Shown: one piece after another, positions 1-6,930 of the stretch
How positions within the stretch are numbered: the stretch's first letter is position 1
Layout of the letters: each line of letters starts with the position of its first letter
NCBI RefSeq assembly: GCF_023516615.1
Contig: NZ_JAMGBF010000086.1
Coordinates: 1-33,792 of the forward strand
Reading direction: 5' to 3'
DNA from: Streptomyces panaciradicis
Lineage (GTDB): Bacteria > Actinomycetota > Actinomycetes > Streptomycetales > Streptomycetaceae
Length of the DNA: 33,792 nucleotides
Program-made: the position numbers and the translations under genes
The notes under the pieces: generated by a model
Databases searched by the model: none
Seen by the model: only the letters and a program-made list of their open reading frames with translations
Told to the model about the DNA's origin: nothing

Positions 1-302
1 GCCCCGCGGACGGTGCGCAGTTCCGCTTCCGGCAGCGTGGCCAGGTCGTGCCGGCCGAAGCGGACGGTGCCCGCGTCGATGCGGCCGTTGGCCGACAGCA
101 GCCGGGTGACGGCTTGCGCGGTCGTACTCTTGCCGGAGCCGGACTCGCCGACCACCGCCGTCACCTGCCCCGGCCACACGTCCAGGTCCACGCCGCGGAC
201 GGCCTCCACGGTGCCGCCCCGGGTGCGGTACGACACCGACAGGCCGCGTATCTCCAGCAGGGGTGTGCTCATGTCCTCACCGTTCTCGCGTTCGTGGGTC
301 AT
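1..302 (-). CDS. Oligopeptide-type ABC transporter ATP-binding protein (partial, cut by window edge)
   Basis: This is the first ~100 codons of a DppD/OppD-type ATPase that powers the adjacent importer. It has a Walker A motif, GESGSGKST, at about residues 52-60, in the usual distance from the start. The chosen ATG at 302 overlaps the permease stop (ATGA), which implies translational coupling; an in-frame ATG at 272 with a GAGG-like ribosome site is an alternative. The rest of the gene, including the signature motif and Walker B, lies beyond the left edge, so it is not known whether a second ATPase follows. Family assignment is firm; the substrate is inferred only from the sulfur-type control region ahead of the operon. 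Confidence 0.88.
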   Translation of the reverse strand, partial: MTHERENGEDMSTPLLEIRGLSVSYRTRGGTVEAVRGVDLDVWPGQVTAVVGESGSGKSTTAQAVTRLLSANGRIDAGTVRFGRHDLATLPEAELRTVRG

Positions 303-1222
303 GGCTGCCGGGACCATTCGCCGTCCAGCGCCCTGGCTATGCGGTTGGTGGCCAGCACCGTCGCGGCGATCGCCAGGCCGGGCAGCGCCGTCAACCACCA
401 GGCGTTGGCGAGGTAGTTGCGGCCGTCGGAGATCAACGTGCCCCACTCCAGGGCCGGCGGGGGAGCGCCGTAGCCGAGGAAGCTCAGGGCGGAGACGGCC
501 AGGATGGAGGACCCGAAGTCGAGGGTGGCCAGGACGACCACCGGGCCCGCCGCGTTGGGCAGCACATGCCGGGCCAGCACCGAGTACCAGCGGGCCCCGC
601 TCGCGCGCGCCGCCTCCACGAACACCGCCTGCCGCACCTGCAGCACCTCCGAGCGGGCCACCCGGGCGAACGCGGCGACGCTGGCGATGCCGACCGCGAC
701 GGCCACCTTCACCGTGCCGTAGCCCAGTGCGGTGACCAGGGCCAGAGACAGGAACAGCGCGGGGATGGACAGGAGTACGTCGACGCAGCGCATGAGGACG
801 TCGTCGACCCAGCGGCCCGTGAACCCCGCGACGACCCCGACCAGCCCGCCGACCACGAAGGCGACCAGCACCGCGATCAGCGTTGCCTTCAGGGACAGTT
901 GGGCCCCGTGGACGACCCGGGAGAACACATCGCGGCCCAGCTCGTCGGTGCCGAACCAGTGACTGCCGCTCGGACCGCGGAAGTTCTGCGACGGGACGCC
1001 CTTGAGCGGGTCCTGCGAGGTGAACGCCTCGGGATGGAACGAGGCCAGCGCCACCAGTACGAGGACGACCACCGACAGCAGCAGACCCGGGCGGCGTACC
1101 ACGAAGCGCGCAAGGCGCCGTACGTCCACGCGGCCCCCCGGTTCTCGGTCCTTCCCCGCCGTGAAAGCGCGGGCCGGATCGAGCGCCGCTTCGGCCGGGT
1201 CGTCGACCAGGCTCTGGCTCAT
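299..1222 (-). CDS. Oligopeptide-type ABC transporter permease (DppC-like)
   Basis: A 307-residue inner-membrane permease of the DppC/OppC/GsiD type. After a polar N-terminus of about 40 residues comes one membrane segment, then the periplasmic stretch with the family motif HWFGTDELGRDVFSR, then five more hydrophobic segments. An EAA-like cytoplasmic loop (EAARASGARWYSVLARHVLPN), which contacts the ATPase, is visible near residue 200. The start ATG overlaps the stop of the upstream permease by four bases (ATGA). It is the third gene of the operon: binding protein, DppB-like permease, this gene, ATPase. Length is normal for the family. Confidence 0.92.
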   Translation of the reverse strand: MSQSLVDDPAEAALDPARAFTAGKDREPGGRVDVRRLARFVVRRPGLLLSVVVLVLVALASFHPEAFTSQDPLKGVPSQNFRGPSGSHWFGTDELGRDVFSRVVHGAQLSLKATLIAVLVAFVVGGLVGVVAGFTGRWVDDVLMRCVDVLLSIPALFLSLALVTALGYGTVKVAVAVGIASVAAFARVARSEVLQVRQAVFVEAARASGARWYSVLARHVLPNAAGPVVVLATLDFGSSILAVSALSFLGYGAPPPALEWGTLISDGRNYLANAWWLTALPGLAIAATVLATNRIARALDGEWSRQP

Positions 1223-2178
1223 GCGAGGGCCGCCCTTCTGCCCGAGGCCACGACGATGCGCGGGTCCAGGAGCGGATAGACCAGGTCGATGACCAGGTTC
1301 GTCGTCACGAAGATCAGCGCGCCGAACACGACGACCCCCTGCACCAGCGGGATGTCCTGCGCCGTGACCGCGGCGGCGGTGACGCGGCCGAGGCCGTCAC
1401 GGGAGAACACCGTCTCGACCACCACCGAACCGGCGATCAGCTGTCCGACCAGCAGGCCGACGACCGTGAGCGCCGGAAGGGACGCGTTGCGCAGCGCGTG
1501 CCGCAGATGGACCCGCCACCGGCCGGCGCCCTTGGCCCGGGCGGTCTCCACGTACGCCTGGTCCAAGGCGGTCAGCAGACTCTTGGCGAGCACCTGGGCG
1601 ATCTGCGCGCCCGTCGGCACCGCCAGTGTCAGCGCCGGCAGCACCAGCCCCCCGAGTCCGTCGTTGCCGAACGCCGGGAACCAGTGCAGCCGGAAGGAGA
1701 ACGTCTCGACGAGGAGCAGTCCCACCCAGAACGTCGGCACCGACACCCCCAGCGGCGGGAGCGACAGCAGCAGCTGCCGCAGCCAGCGCAGTGTGGTGTA
1801 GGTCGCCAGTACGGCCAGACCGCCGCCGAGGACCACCGCGAACAGCATTGCGGCTCCCGTCAGTTGGAGTGTCTGCGGCAGGGCGTCGGCCAGCGTGGCG
1901 GTGACCGGGCGACCGGTGGACACCGAGTCGCCGAAGTCCCCGCGCACCGCACGGCCGAGGTACTCCGCGTACTGCACCGGCACCGGCTTGTCGAAGCCGT
2001 ACTCGTGCCGCAGGGCGGCGAGCCTGGCCGGGTCGACCTGCCCCGAGTCCATCCCCGCACCGGCCATCGCGGTGACCGGGTCACCCGGCAGATAGTCCAG
2101 GACCAGGAACGACACCGTGTACGCCGCCCACAGCACGCCGACGGCCTGCGCGAGCCGTTTGATCACATAGCCGCGCAT
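1219..2178 (-). CDS. Oligopeptide-type ABC transporter permease (DppB-like)
   Basis: A 319-residue permease of the DppB/OppB type. It begins with the family hallmark, a first membrane helix followed by a DYLPGDPV motif (residues about 28-35), and later has the EAA-like loop (ETARAKGAGRWRVHLRHALRN) near residue 210. Five to six hydrophobic segments are visible. The gene starts 3 bp after the stop of the binding-protein gene and ends by overlapping the start of the DppC-like permease, so the genes are co-transcribed. Together the two permeases form the membrane channel of the importer. Confidence 0.92.
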   Translation of the reverse strand: MRGYVIKRLAQAVGVLWAAYTVSFLVLDYLPGDPVTAMAGAGMDSGQVDPARLAALRHEYGFDKPVPVQYAEYLGRAVRGDFGDSVSTGRPVTATLADALPQTLQLTGAAMLFAVVLGGGLAVLATYTTLRWLRQLLLSLPPLGVSVPTFWVGLLLVETFSFRLHWFPAFGNDGLGGLVLPALTLAVPTGAQIAQVLAKSLLTALDQAYVETARAKGAGRWRVHLRHALRNASLPALTVVGLLVGQLIAGSVVVETVFSRDGLGRVTAAAVTAQDIPLVQGVVVFGALIFVTTNLVIDLVYPLLDPRIVVASGRRAALA

Positions 2179-2181
2179 GCG

Positions 2182-3801
2182 TCATCCGATCCAGGTGTCG
2201 TGCAGCTGGAGCCGGCTGGAGGCGTCGAAGTTCAGGTCGTGCACCTTCTTCGCCACGCCCAGCTGGGTCTGGAGCTCCACGATCGGCACGTAGTAGGCGT
2301 TGCGCACGATCAACTGCTGTGCCTGGGCGACCAATTGCTCGCGCTTGGCGGTGTCCGTGGTCGCCGCCTGGGCGGTCAGGGTCGTGTCCAGACCGCTCTT
2401 GGGGAGGCGGTAGAAGTTGGCCAGCGCGGTGGAGAAGGAGCTGCGCAGGATGTCCGGGTCGGCGCGGGTGACGTTGCCCCAGGCCGCGTCGTAGTCCCCC
2501 GACTGCAGCGTCGGTGCGAGCTGGGTGACCTGGAGCTGCTTGAGGGTGACCTGAACGCCGACGGCCTTGAGCTGCTGCTGGATCAGCTCCAGCGCGGGCT
2601 GGTTGGTGCCCGGGTTGGGGATCCAGTCGATGGTCAGCGCGAGCTTCTTGCCGGCCTTGGCGCGGATGCCGTCGCTGCCCGTCTTCCAACCCGCAGCGTC
2701 CAGCAGGGATTTGGCTCTGGTCGTGTCGGTCGTGAGGTTCGCGGCGAGGCTGGTGTAGCCGGGCGTGGTGTGCGCGAGGACGCTGGTCGCGGCCCGGGTG
2801 CCGGTGGGGAAGACGGTGTCGGCGATCTGCTTGCGGTCGACGGTGGCCAGGATCGCCTGGCGCACCCTGGCGTCCTTGAGGGCCGGCCGGGCGTTGTTCA
2901 GGCCCAGACCGAAGACGATGCCGGGGTTGGCCCGCCGCTGGAGGGCGACCTGACTGCCCTTGAGCGCCGCCTCGTTGGCCTTGCCGACGCTGGAGACGGC
3001 GTCCACCTGACCGGACTGAAGGCTGCCGGCCCGCACGCCCGCCTCGGGTACGACCTTGAAGACCAGCTTGTCCAGGTACGCCTCGCCCCTCTTGCTCCAC
3101 AGCGAGGATCCCCAGGCGTAACCGGTGCGCCTGGCCAGGGTGACCGACTGGTTCTGCACGTACTGCTTCAGCACGAAGGGGCCGGAGCCCACCACTCCGT
3201 CGCTGCACTTCTGCTGCGGGGTCCGCTTCACGCTCGCCGACGACTCGATGCCGAGCGAGTGTGTCGAAGTCGCCTGCAGGAACTGCGCGTTGGGCTGGGC
3301 GAAGGTCACTCTGACGGTCAGCGGGTCGATGACGGTGGTGCTCTTGACGCCGCTGAGATAGCCCTCCGCCAGGGTTCCCAGGGCACCGAGCTTCGGTACG
3401 GCGTCGAAGTTGTCCTTGACCACCTGCGCGGTCAGCTTCGAGCCGTCGCTGAACGTCACGCCGGACCTGAGATGGAAGGTGAACGTCGTGGCGTCGGGAC
3501 TGATGTCCCAGCTCTTCGCCAGCCACGGCACGATCTTGCCGGTCCTGGGGTCCTGGTCCGTCAGCGAGTCCACGATCTGGCGTACCGAGTAGATGGTCTC
3601 GTTGCTGGCGACCTGCTGCGGGTCCACGCAGCCGGCGTCCGAACCCACCGCGAAGGTCAGGGTGCCGCCGGACGCGGGCCGGCCGCTGCCGCCGGTGGAG
3701 TCACCGCCGCCGGAGCCGCAGGCGGTCAGCAGAAGGCTGGTGGTCACCAGGGCGGTCAGCGCCGTCCAACGGGAGGATCTGGCGTCGGGAAGGGCAGTCA
3801 C
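2182..3801 (-). CDS. Oligopeptide-type ABC transporter substrate-binding lipoprotein (SBP family 5)
   Basis: A 539-residue extracellular binding protein. The N-terminus has a lipoprotein signal with lipobox LTAC (Cys28), followed by a Gly/Ser linker. The body matches SBP_bac_5: TLTFAVGSDAGCVDPQ at the mature N-terminus, a SWDISPDATTFTFHLR motif near residue 95, and a C-terminal LQ...GVAKKVHDLNF region. The GTG start has an AGGAG site about 8 bases upstream. The gene is first in its operon and lies 208 bp after a leader peptide, which itself follows a SAM-IV riboswitch. This argues that the cargo is a sulfur source, such as a thioether, a glutathione-like peptide or a methionine peptide. That inference comes from the control region, not from the protein. 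Confidence 0.92.
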   Translation of the reverse strand: MTALPDARSSRWTALTALVTTSLLLTACGSGGGDSTGGSGRPASGGTLTFAVGSDAGCVDPQQVASNETIYSVRQIVDSLTDQDPRTGKIVPWLAKSWDISPDATTFTFHLRSGVTFSDGSKLTAQVVKDNFDAVPKLGALGTLAEGYLSGVKSTTVIDPLTVRVTFAQPNAQFLQATSTHSLGIESSASVKRTPQQKCSDGVVGSGPFVLKQYVQNQSVTLARRTGYAWGSSLWSKRGEAYLDKLVFKVVPEAGVRAGSLQSGQVDAVSSVGKANEAALKGSQVALQRRANPGIVFGLGLNNARPALKDARVRQAILATVDRKQIADTVFPTGTRAATSVLAHTTPGYTSLAANLTTDTTRAKSLLDAAGWKTGSDGIRAKAGKKLALTIDWIPNPGTNQPALELIQQQLKAVGVQVTLKQLQVTQLAPTLQSGDYDAAWGNVTRADPDILRSSFSTALANFYRLPKSGLDTTLTAQAATTDTAKREQLVAQAQQLIVRNAYYVPIVELQTQLGVAKKVHDLNFDASSRLQLHDTWIG

Positions 3802-3862
3802 GGAGGGCTTCTCCTACTCGTGTGACCGGGCACGGGCACGGGGCATGGCCGTACGCGGGTGG

Positions 3863-3900
3863 GCGGCTCGGGGCGGCGCGATGCCGCGACAGGGAGCCGC
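3863..3900 (-). terminator. Two-tier hairpin in the leader of the oligopeptide importer (attenuator candidate)
   Basis: A perfect 7-bp outer stem (3863-3869 with 3894-3900) encloses a perfect 5-bp stem (3873-3877 with 3883-3887) with a 5-base loop. It lies between the leader peptide stop and the binding-protein start. There is no U tract, which is common for Streptomyces terminators. A weaker hairpin lies at 3966-3989. A role as the attenuator switched by leader translation is inferred. Confidence 0.5.
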
Positions 3901-4009
3901 TGTGCGGACGGGGGTCAGAGGCAGGCGGGATCTGGAGACTGTCGGAGATCAGGCGCGAGGCGTGCGGCGACGGCGGATGCCGTGACGCCGCCGGCGGCCG
4001 GAAGGGCCG

Positions 4010-4126
4010 TCAGGCCTGACAGAGGCAGCTGGTGGAGCGCTTGAGGTCGATGTGGCGCCGACGCAAGAGCCGGGAGAACACGGTGGCGCCGGCGAAGCGG
4101 GCGCTGAGGTCACCACCGTGCCGCAT
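4010..4126 (-). CDS. Cysteine-type leader peptide of the oligopeptide importer operon
   Basis: A 38-codon ORF ending RRRHIDLKRSTSCLCQA. It has the core seen in four other short ORFs of this window: basic residues, HIDL, a basic residue, Ser, then Cys. Two Cys codons (Cys34 and Cys36) lie within five codons of the stop, where ribosome stalling on cysteine shortage could change folding of the following RNA. The ATG has a clear GGAGG site 6 bases upstream. It lies between a SAM-IV riboswitch (4159-4272) and the binding-protein gene. Cysteine-coding attenuator peptides are known from mycobacteria, and short ORFs with this motif are widespread ahead of actinobacterial sulfur genes. Regulation here is inferred. 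Confidence 0.85.
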   Translation of the reverse strand: MRHGGDLSARFAGATVFSRLLRRRHIDLKRSTSCLCQA

Positions 4127-4158
4127 ATCGGTCCTCCACTTGTCCGGCCCCGGACGGG

Positions 4159-4272
4159 GGCCACGCGCTTGCGGGGTCGTCGGTGACTCCGCCGGGCTTT
4201 CACCTGGAGCACCCCACCGCGGGGGAGGGTTGCCGGTCAGCGAGCCAGGGCTTGACGCTGACACTCAATGCC
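4159..4272 (-). ncRNA. SAM-IV riboswitch upstream of the oligopeptide importer operon
   Basis: The minus strand matches the SAM-IV aptamer layout. There is a GAGTGTCAGCG core, then a stem-loop with GTCAGCG/CGCTGAC ends, then GGCAACCCTC, the CCGCGGTGGGGTGC stretch, CCAGGTG, and a 3' GCAAGCGCG element. The closing stem pairs 4267-4272 with 4195-4200 (five of six pairs), with different bases from the copy at 13278 but pairing preserved, which supports a real structure. SAM-IV is known as an S-adenosylmethionine sensor in Actinomycetales that normally lowers expression when SAM is plentiful. The leader peptide ATG is 32 bases downstream. Confidence 0.88.
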
Positions 4273-4279
4273 GTTCGTG

Positions 4280-4309
4280 ATCGTACGAGGAGTTGTCGGC
4301 GCCGGTCGA
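4280..4309 (-). promoter_or_regulatory. Candidate promoter for the minus-strand SAM-IV transcript
   Basis: A TACGAT -10 box (4280-4285) lies 18 bases from a weak TCGACC -35 box (4304-4309). Transcription would start just ahead of the riboswitch. The whole gap to the DUF1684 stop is only about 50 bp, so the promoter must lie here or overlap the end of that gene. The -35 match is poor. Confidence 0.4.
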
Positions 4310-4323
4310 TGGCCGGGCGGGGC

Positions 4324-5148
4324 TCAGGATCCGCCGCGCTCCCGGGGGATCTTCTGTCCGGCCTCGATCGCCACCGGCAGCCGGTTCTCGGCCGGGGGCA
4401 GCGGGCAGGTGGCCAGGTCGGTGTATGCGCATGGCAGGTTCGAGGCCCGGTTGAAGTCCAGGACGACCGTGCCGTCGGCGGCGGGCGGTTCCACGGTCAG
4501 GGCCCGGTTGGCCGCGTACGTGGTGACGCCGGAGGTCGCGTCGGTGAACAGCACCAGCAGCCGGCCCCCGCCCGAGCCGGGGAACGCCGTCAGCGACAAC
4601 TGCCGTCCCTCCAGCTCGAACTCGACCCTGCCGGGGGCGTCGTAGACGTGCTCCAGGCCCTCGACCGCGGCGTCCACGGTGGTCGGCCGCGGTGTGTCGA
4701 AGGGGACGTAGCGGCCGGTCACCGCCCAGCGAGGGTCGGGGGCGTAGGCGGGGGTCCCGGTGAAGGCCGTGCGCAGCGGTGCGTCCGGGTGGCGGGGGCG
4801 CACGATGTCCTGTCCGCCGCGCCGGGCGACCTCGATCACGGCGTCGCCCCAGACGGCGTTGACGCCGCCGCGCTCGGGGATCACACCGAAGTGGTGCTCC
4901 CCGTGGACCGGGGTTCCGTCGACGACCAGTTCCTCGCCGTCGTCCAGGGAGACGACGACCCCTTCGGGGCCGGTGTGCCAGGCGCCGGGCGCGTCCGGGA
5001 ACCGCTGCGGCCGGTCGTCGAGCCAGTGCAGGCCGGTGACCGCCAGGAACCCGTGCGGGTCGGCGAGGCGGGCCTCCTGGGCGCGATACCACTCCAGCCA
5101 TGTCTCGGTGAAGACATGGAGGTCCGTGGTGGTGGCCTCGGTGGTCAT
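4324..5148 (-). CDS. DUF1684 domain protein
   Basis: A 274-residue soluble protein. It carries the recognisable DUF1684 C-terminal signature: VVLDFNRASNLPCAYTDLA, then TCPLPPAENRLPVAIEAGQK. The function of the family is not established. The first ~45 residues have the family's WRAxxExRLxxPxGFLxxxGLxWL-like pattern (EWYRAQEARLADPHGFLAVTGLHWL). No signal peptide is seen. The ATG has a strong AAGGAGA site. It follows the decayed LLM genes in the same orientation, about 110 bp downstream, so it may have belonged to that sulfur operon and could still be read from the leader-controlled promoter at 6374-6404. This link is inferred from position only. Confidence 0.85.
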   Translation of the reverse strand: MTTEATTTDLHVFTETWLEWYRAQEARLADPHGFLAVTGLHWLDDRPQRFPDAPGAWHTGPEGVVVSLDDGEELVVDGTPVHGEHHFGVIPERGGVNAVWGDAVIEVARRGGQDIVRPRHPDAPLRTAFTGTPAYAPDPRWAVTGRYVPFDTPRPTTVDAAVEGLEHVYDAPGRVEFELEGRQLSLTAFPGSGGGRLLVLFTDATSGVTTYAANRALTVEPPAADGTVVLDFNRASNLPCAYTDLATCPLPPAENRLPVAIEAGQKIPRERGGS

Positions 5149-5257
5149 GGGTGATCTCCTTCGTGTGGGGCTGTGCTGCGGTGCGGGGAGGAGGGTCAGG
5201 CGGGTCCGGATGCGTTCGGTAGGGGGATGCCGGGGTCGCGGCGCCCGACAGGCTTGT

Positions 5258-6144
5258 TCAGCGCGCCAGTTCGCCGAGGAGCCGCCAGGTGCGTCGGCGG
5301 TCCGCCTCTCCGGCGATCTCGGTTGACGAGAACACGACCTCCGTGGTGTCGGCGTCGCGGTAGCGGCCGCCGCGGCGGAAGTTGGCGCCGGTCCAGGCGT
5401 TGTCCGTGGTCACCACGTTCCATCCGGCGCGGCCCTCGGAGAGCAGATCGAGGCCGGACAGGCGGCGGGCCAGGTCGGCGGGCTCGTTGAAGGTGGAGTT
5501 GGACGTCGAACCTCGACCTCGGCGAAGACACGGGGCGCGCCGGCTGCGGCGGAGGCCGTGGCGACCGATGCGACATCGCGCCCGTCGACGAGAGCGACGT
5601 CCAGCGGCGCGGCGGCGACGCGGTCCGGCCGGCCCAGGACGACCAGCTGCCCCCAGGAGTCCCACAGGGCGCGGGCCACCTCGATCCCGTCACGTGACTC
5701 CCGGGCCCGCGCCTCGGCGTCGGCGACCGGAGGACGCCCCCAGGCGCGGGCGGCCTCCGGACGCTCCTCCTCCGTCACCACCCATCCGGCGCGGCCGGCG
5801 GAGACATGGTCGAGGGACGCCAACTGGCTTGCCACATGGAAGGGTTCGGCGTAGGTGACCGGGACGACGGGCGCGATCCCGATGGTGCTGGTGGATGCCG
5901 CGATGAAGGCGGCCCGCTCCACCGCACCGATCCGGCCCACCGGATCCGGTGCGGCGCCGGGCGGCAGCGCGCCGTCGTCGAGGGTGATCAGGGTGAACCC
6001 GGCGTTTTCGGTGACGGCGGCGACCTGGGCCACGCGCCGCGGGGTGAGCAGCTGGTCGGGGGAGTGGGCGGCGCGGCGCCAGGCCGCGGGGTGTGTGCCG
6101 GCACCGTCGATCTCGACGGCGAGGTGCAGGGCAGGACCGGACAA
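5258..6144 (-). pseudogene. Decayed fusion of two LLM flavin monooxygenase genes
   Basis: The first part (6144 to about 5510) starts LSGPALHLAVEIDGAGTHP at a TTG with a GGAAGGA site and resembles the intact LLM enzyme at 17444. It appears to lack about 40 residues after WDSW (near 5652), the stretch that in the intact protein runs from WEDDAEIRD to the RPPQGQ motif. At about 5510 the frame changes, and a second part (to 5258) continues STFNEPADLARRLSGLDLL and GRAGWNVVT, which matches the core of the NtaA-type enzyme at 18673. That part also ends early. The two source genes lie in the same order as the intact pair at 17444-20046. The product is unlikely to be a working enzyme. A leader peptide, hairpin and promoter remain upstream. 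Confidence 0.8.
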
Positions 6145-6199
6145 CGGGGTTCCTTCCGGGAAACACACGAGGACTCGCGGCGACAGGGCCACGAGGGGA

Positions 6200-6217
6200 C
6201 GGCCGACGGGTCGGCCG
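6200..6217 (-). terminator. Hairpin directly after the leader peptide of the decayed LLM operon
   Basis: A perfect 8-bp inverted repeat (6200-6207 with 6210-6217) lies 8 bases after the stop of the 6225-6341 leader peptide and before the first structural start at 6144. The position suits a transcription attenuator. There is no U tract, so the terminator role is inferred. Confidence 0.5.
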
Positions 6218-6224
6218 GCAGGTG

Positions 6225-6341
6225 TCAGACGTGTACGGAAGGACAGACCGCGGAGGAGGTACGGCAGAAGTCGACATGCCGTCGGGTGATGAGCCGCGCA
6301 CCGGTGCACGCACCGCGCGATACCGCGCCCAGTACGTGCAT
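6225..6341 (-). CDS. Cysteine-type leader peptide upstream of the decayed LLM genes
   Basis: A 38-codon ORF with the core TRRHVDFCRTSSAVCPSVHV. It has Cys at 12, 26 and 33, the last two inside the conserved motif. The ATG has a textbook GGAGG site 5 bases upstream. It is followed at once by a perfect hairpin and then by the LLM pseudogene. It fits the same pattern as the leaders at 4010, 6524, 12015 and 13417 (RRH[I/V]D[L/F], Ser, Cys). It is too short for ordinary gene calling. Translation-dependent attenuation in response to cysteine is inferred. Confidence 0.82.
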   Translation of the reverse strand: MHVLGAVSRGACTGARLITRRHVDFCRTSSAVCPSVHV

Positions 6342-6373
6342 CAAAGCCTCCGGATGTCAGGGATCTCCCTTTC

Positions 6374-6404
6374 AACGTACGTCGCCTGCCCCGGCGAGTG
6401 TCAA
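6374..6404 (-). promoter_or_regulatory. Candidate promoter for the minus-strand leader and LLM pseudogene
   Basis: A perfect TTGACA -35 box (6399-6404) is followed by a TACGTT -10 candidate (6374-6379) at 19 bases, or CGTACG at 17 bases. This lies about 35 bases upstream of the leader ATG at 6341 and is divergent from the promoter of the plus-strand leader. Confidence 0.5.
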
Positions 6405-6485
6405 GGTCGAGGCGGTGGAGTCACCTCGGACCGGGATTCTGTGCGGCACCGTGTGTCCGCAATGCAAGACCCGACCGGACAGGCA

Positions 6486-6515
6486 TTGACCGACGAGGTG
6501 GGCTTCTGCTGAACT
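6486..6515 (+). promoter_or_regulatory. Candidate promoter for the TauD/Ssu operon leader
   Basis: A TTGACC -35 box (6486-6491) lies 18 bases from TGAACT (6510-6515). The predicted start falls at about 6522-6524, at or within a few bases of the leader ATG (6524). The leader peptide would therefore be translated from a leaderless or nearly leaderless mRNA, which agrees with the absence of a ribosome site. Confidence 0.5.
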
Positions 6516-6523
6516 CCCCTGCC

Positions 6524-6601
6524 ATGAACCCGCGCGTGGACCTCACTCGGCGGCGCCACATCGATCTGGCGCACGTCTCCAGCGCGTTTTGTTGTCGCTG
6601 A
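6524..6601 (+). CDS. Cysteine-type leader peptide of the TauD/Ssu operon, probably leaderless
   Basis: A 25-codon ORF ending TRRRHIDLAHVSSAFCCR. It carries the conserved RRRHIDL core and two adjacent Cys codons (Cys23-Cys24) just before the stop. No ribosome site precedes the ATG, and a promoter ends about 9 bases upstream, so a leaderless start is likely. A 329-bp untranslated stretch with a strong hairpin separates it from the TauD-like gene. Cysteine-dependent ribosome stalling is inferred from the known mycobacterial polycysteine attenuators, some of which are also leaderless. Confidence 0.85.
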   Translation: MNPRVDLTRRRHIDLAHVSSAFCCR

Positions 6602-6930
6602 CCCGGCGAGTGGTCGCCCGCGGCGGCGGGGGCGCGTAGTCGGCGCTCCGCGGCCCGAGGCGTCCGAATCCGCCCTTGCCGCGCTGTCTTCCCACGGGAT
6701 CGGCCCAGCCGTCCGCTGTGAGCTCTTCGCTCCGTACGAGCGGGGAGCCCGTCCGCGTACGCCGGCCCGGTCGCCGAGACAGCGGCCGTAGCGGTCCCGC
6801 GACCACCCACATCTTCCTGACCGGCCCGGACGACTCCGCGAGCCGGTCGATCAGCCCTGCGCACTGTCAGCGCTCGCACCAAGCCGTCCGGCACACCGTG
6901 CTGTGCCCGTCCGTCCGAGAGGGACCCCTC
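6602..6930 (+). other. Untranslated leader region between leader peptide and TauD-like gene
   Basis: This 329-bp stretch holds no convincing gene. Its clearest element is a hairpin at 6722-6748: GCTC/GAGC and CGCTC/GAGCG joined by two U.G pairs, giving a near-continuous 11-bp stem with a 5-base loop. It is the likely place for an attenuator read-out of the leader at 6524. A GAGAGGGA ribosome site lies at its 3' end. Confidence 0.5.

Noticed and set aside
1498..3825. Very long open frame on the plus strand opposite the peptide-importer genes
   Set aside because: It runs antisense to three well-supported genes, has no recognisable domain, and its composition is that of a high-GC shadow frame.
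6342..6523. Third SAM-IV riboswitch in the divergent leader region
   Set aside because: A CGAGTGTCAAGG stretch looks slightly similar, but the GGCAACCCTC core, stems and GCAAGCGCG element are missing.
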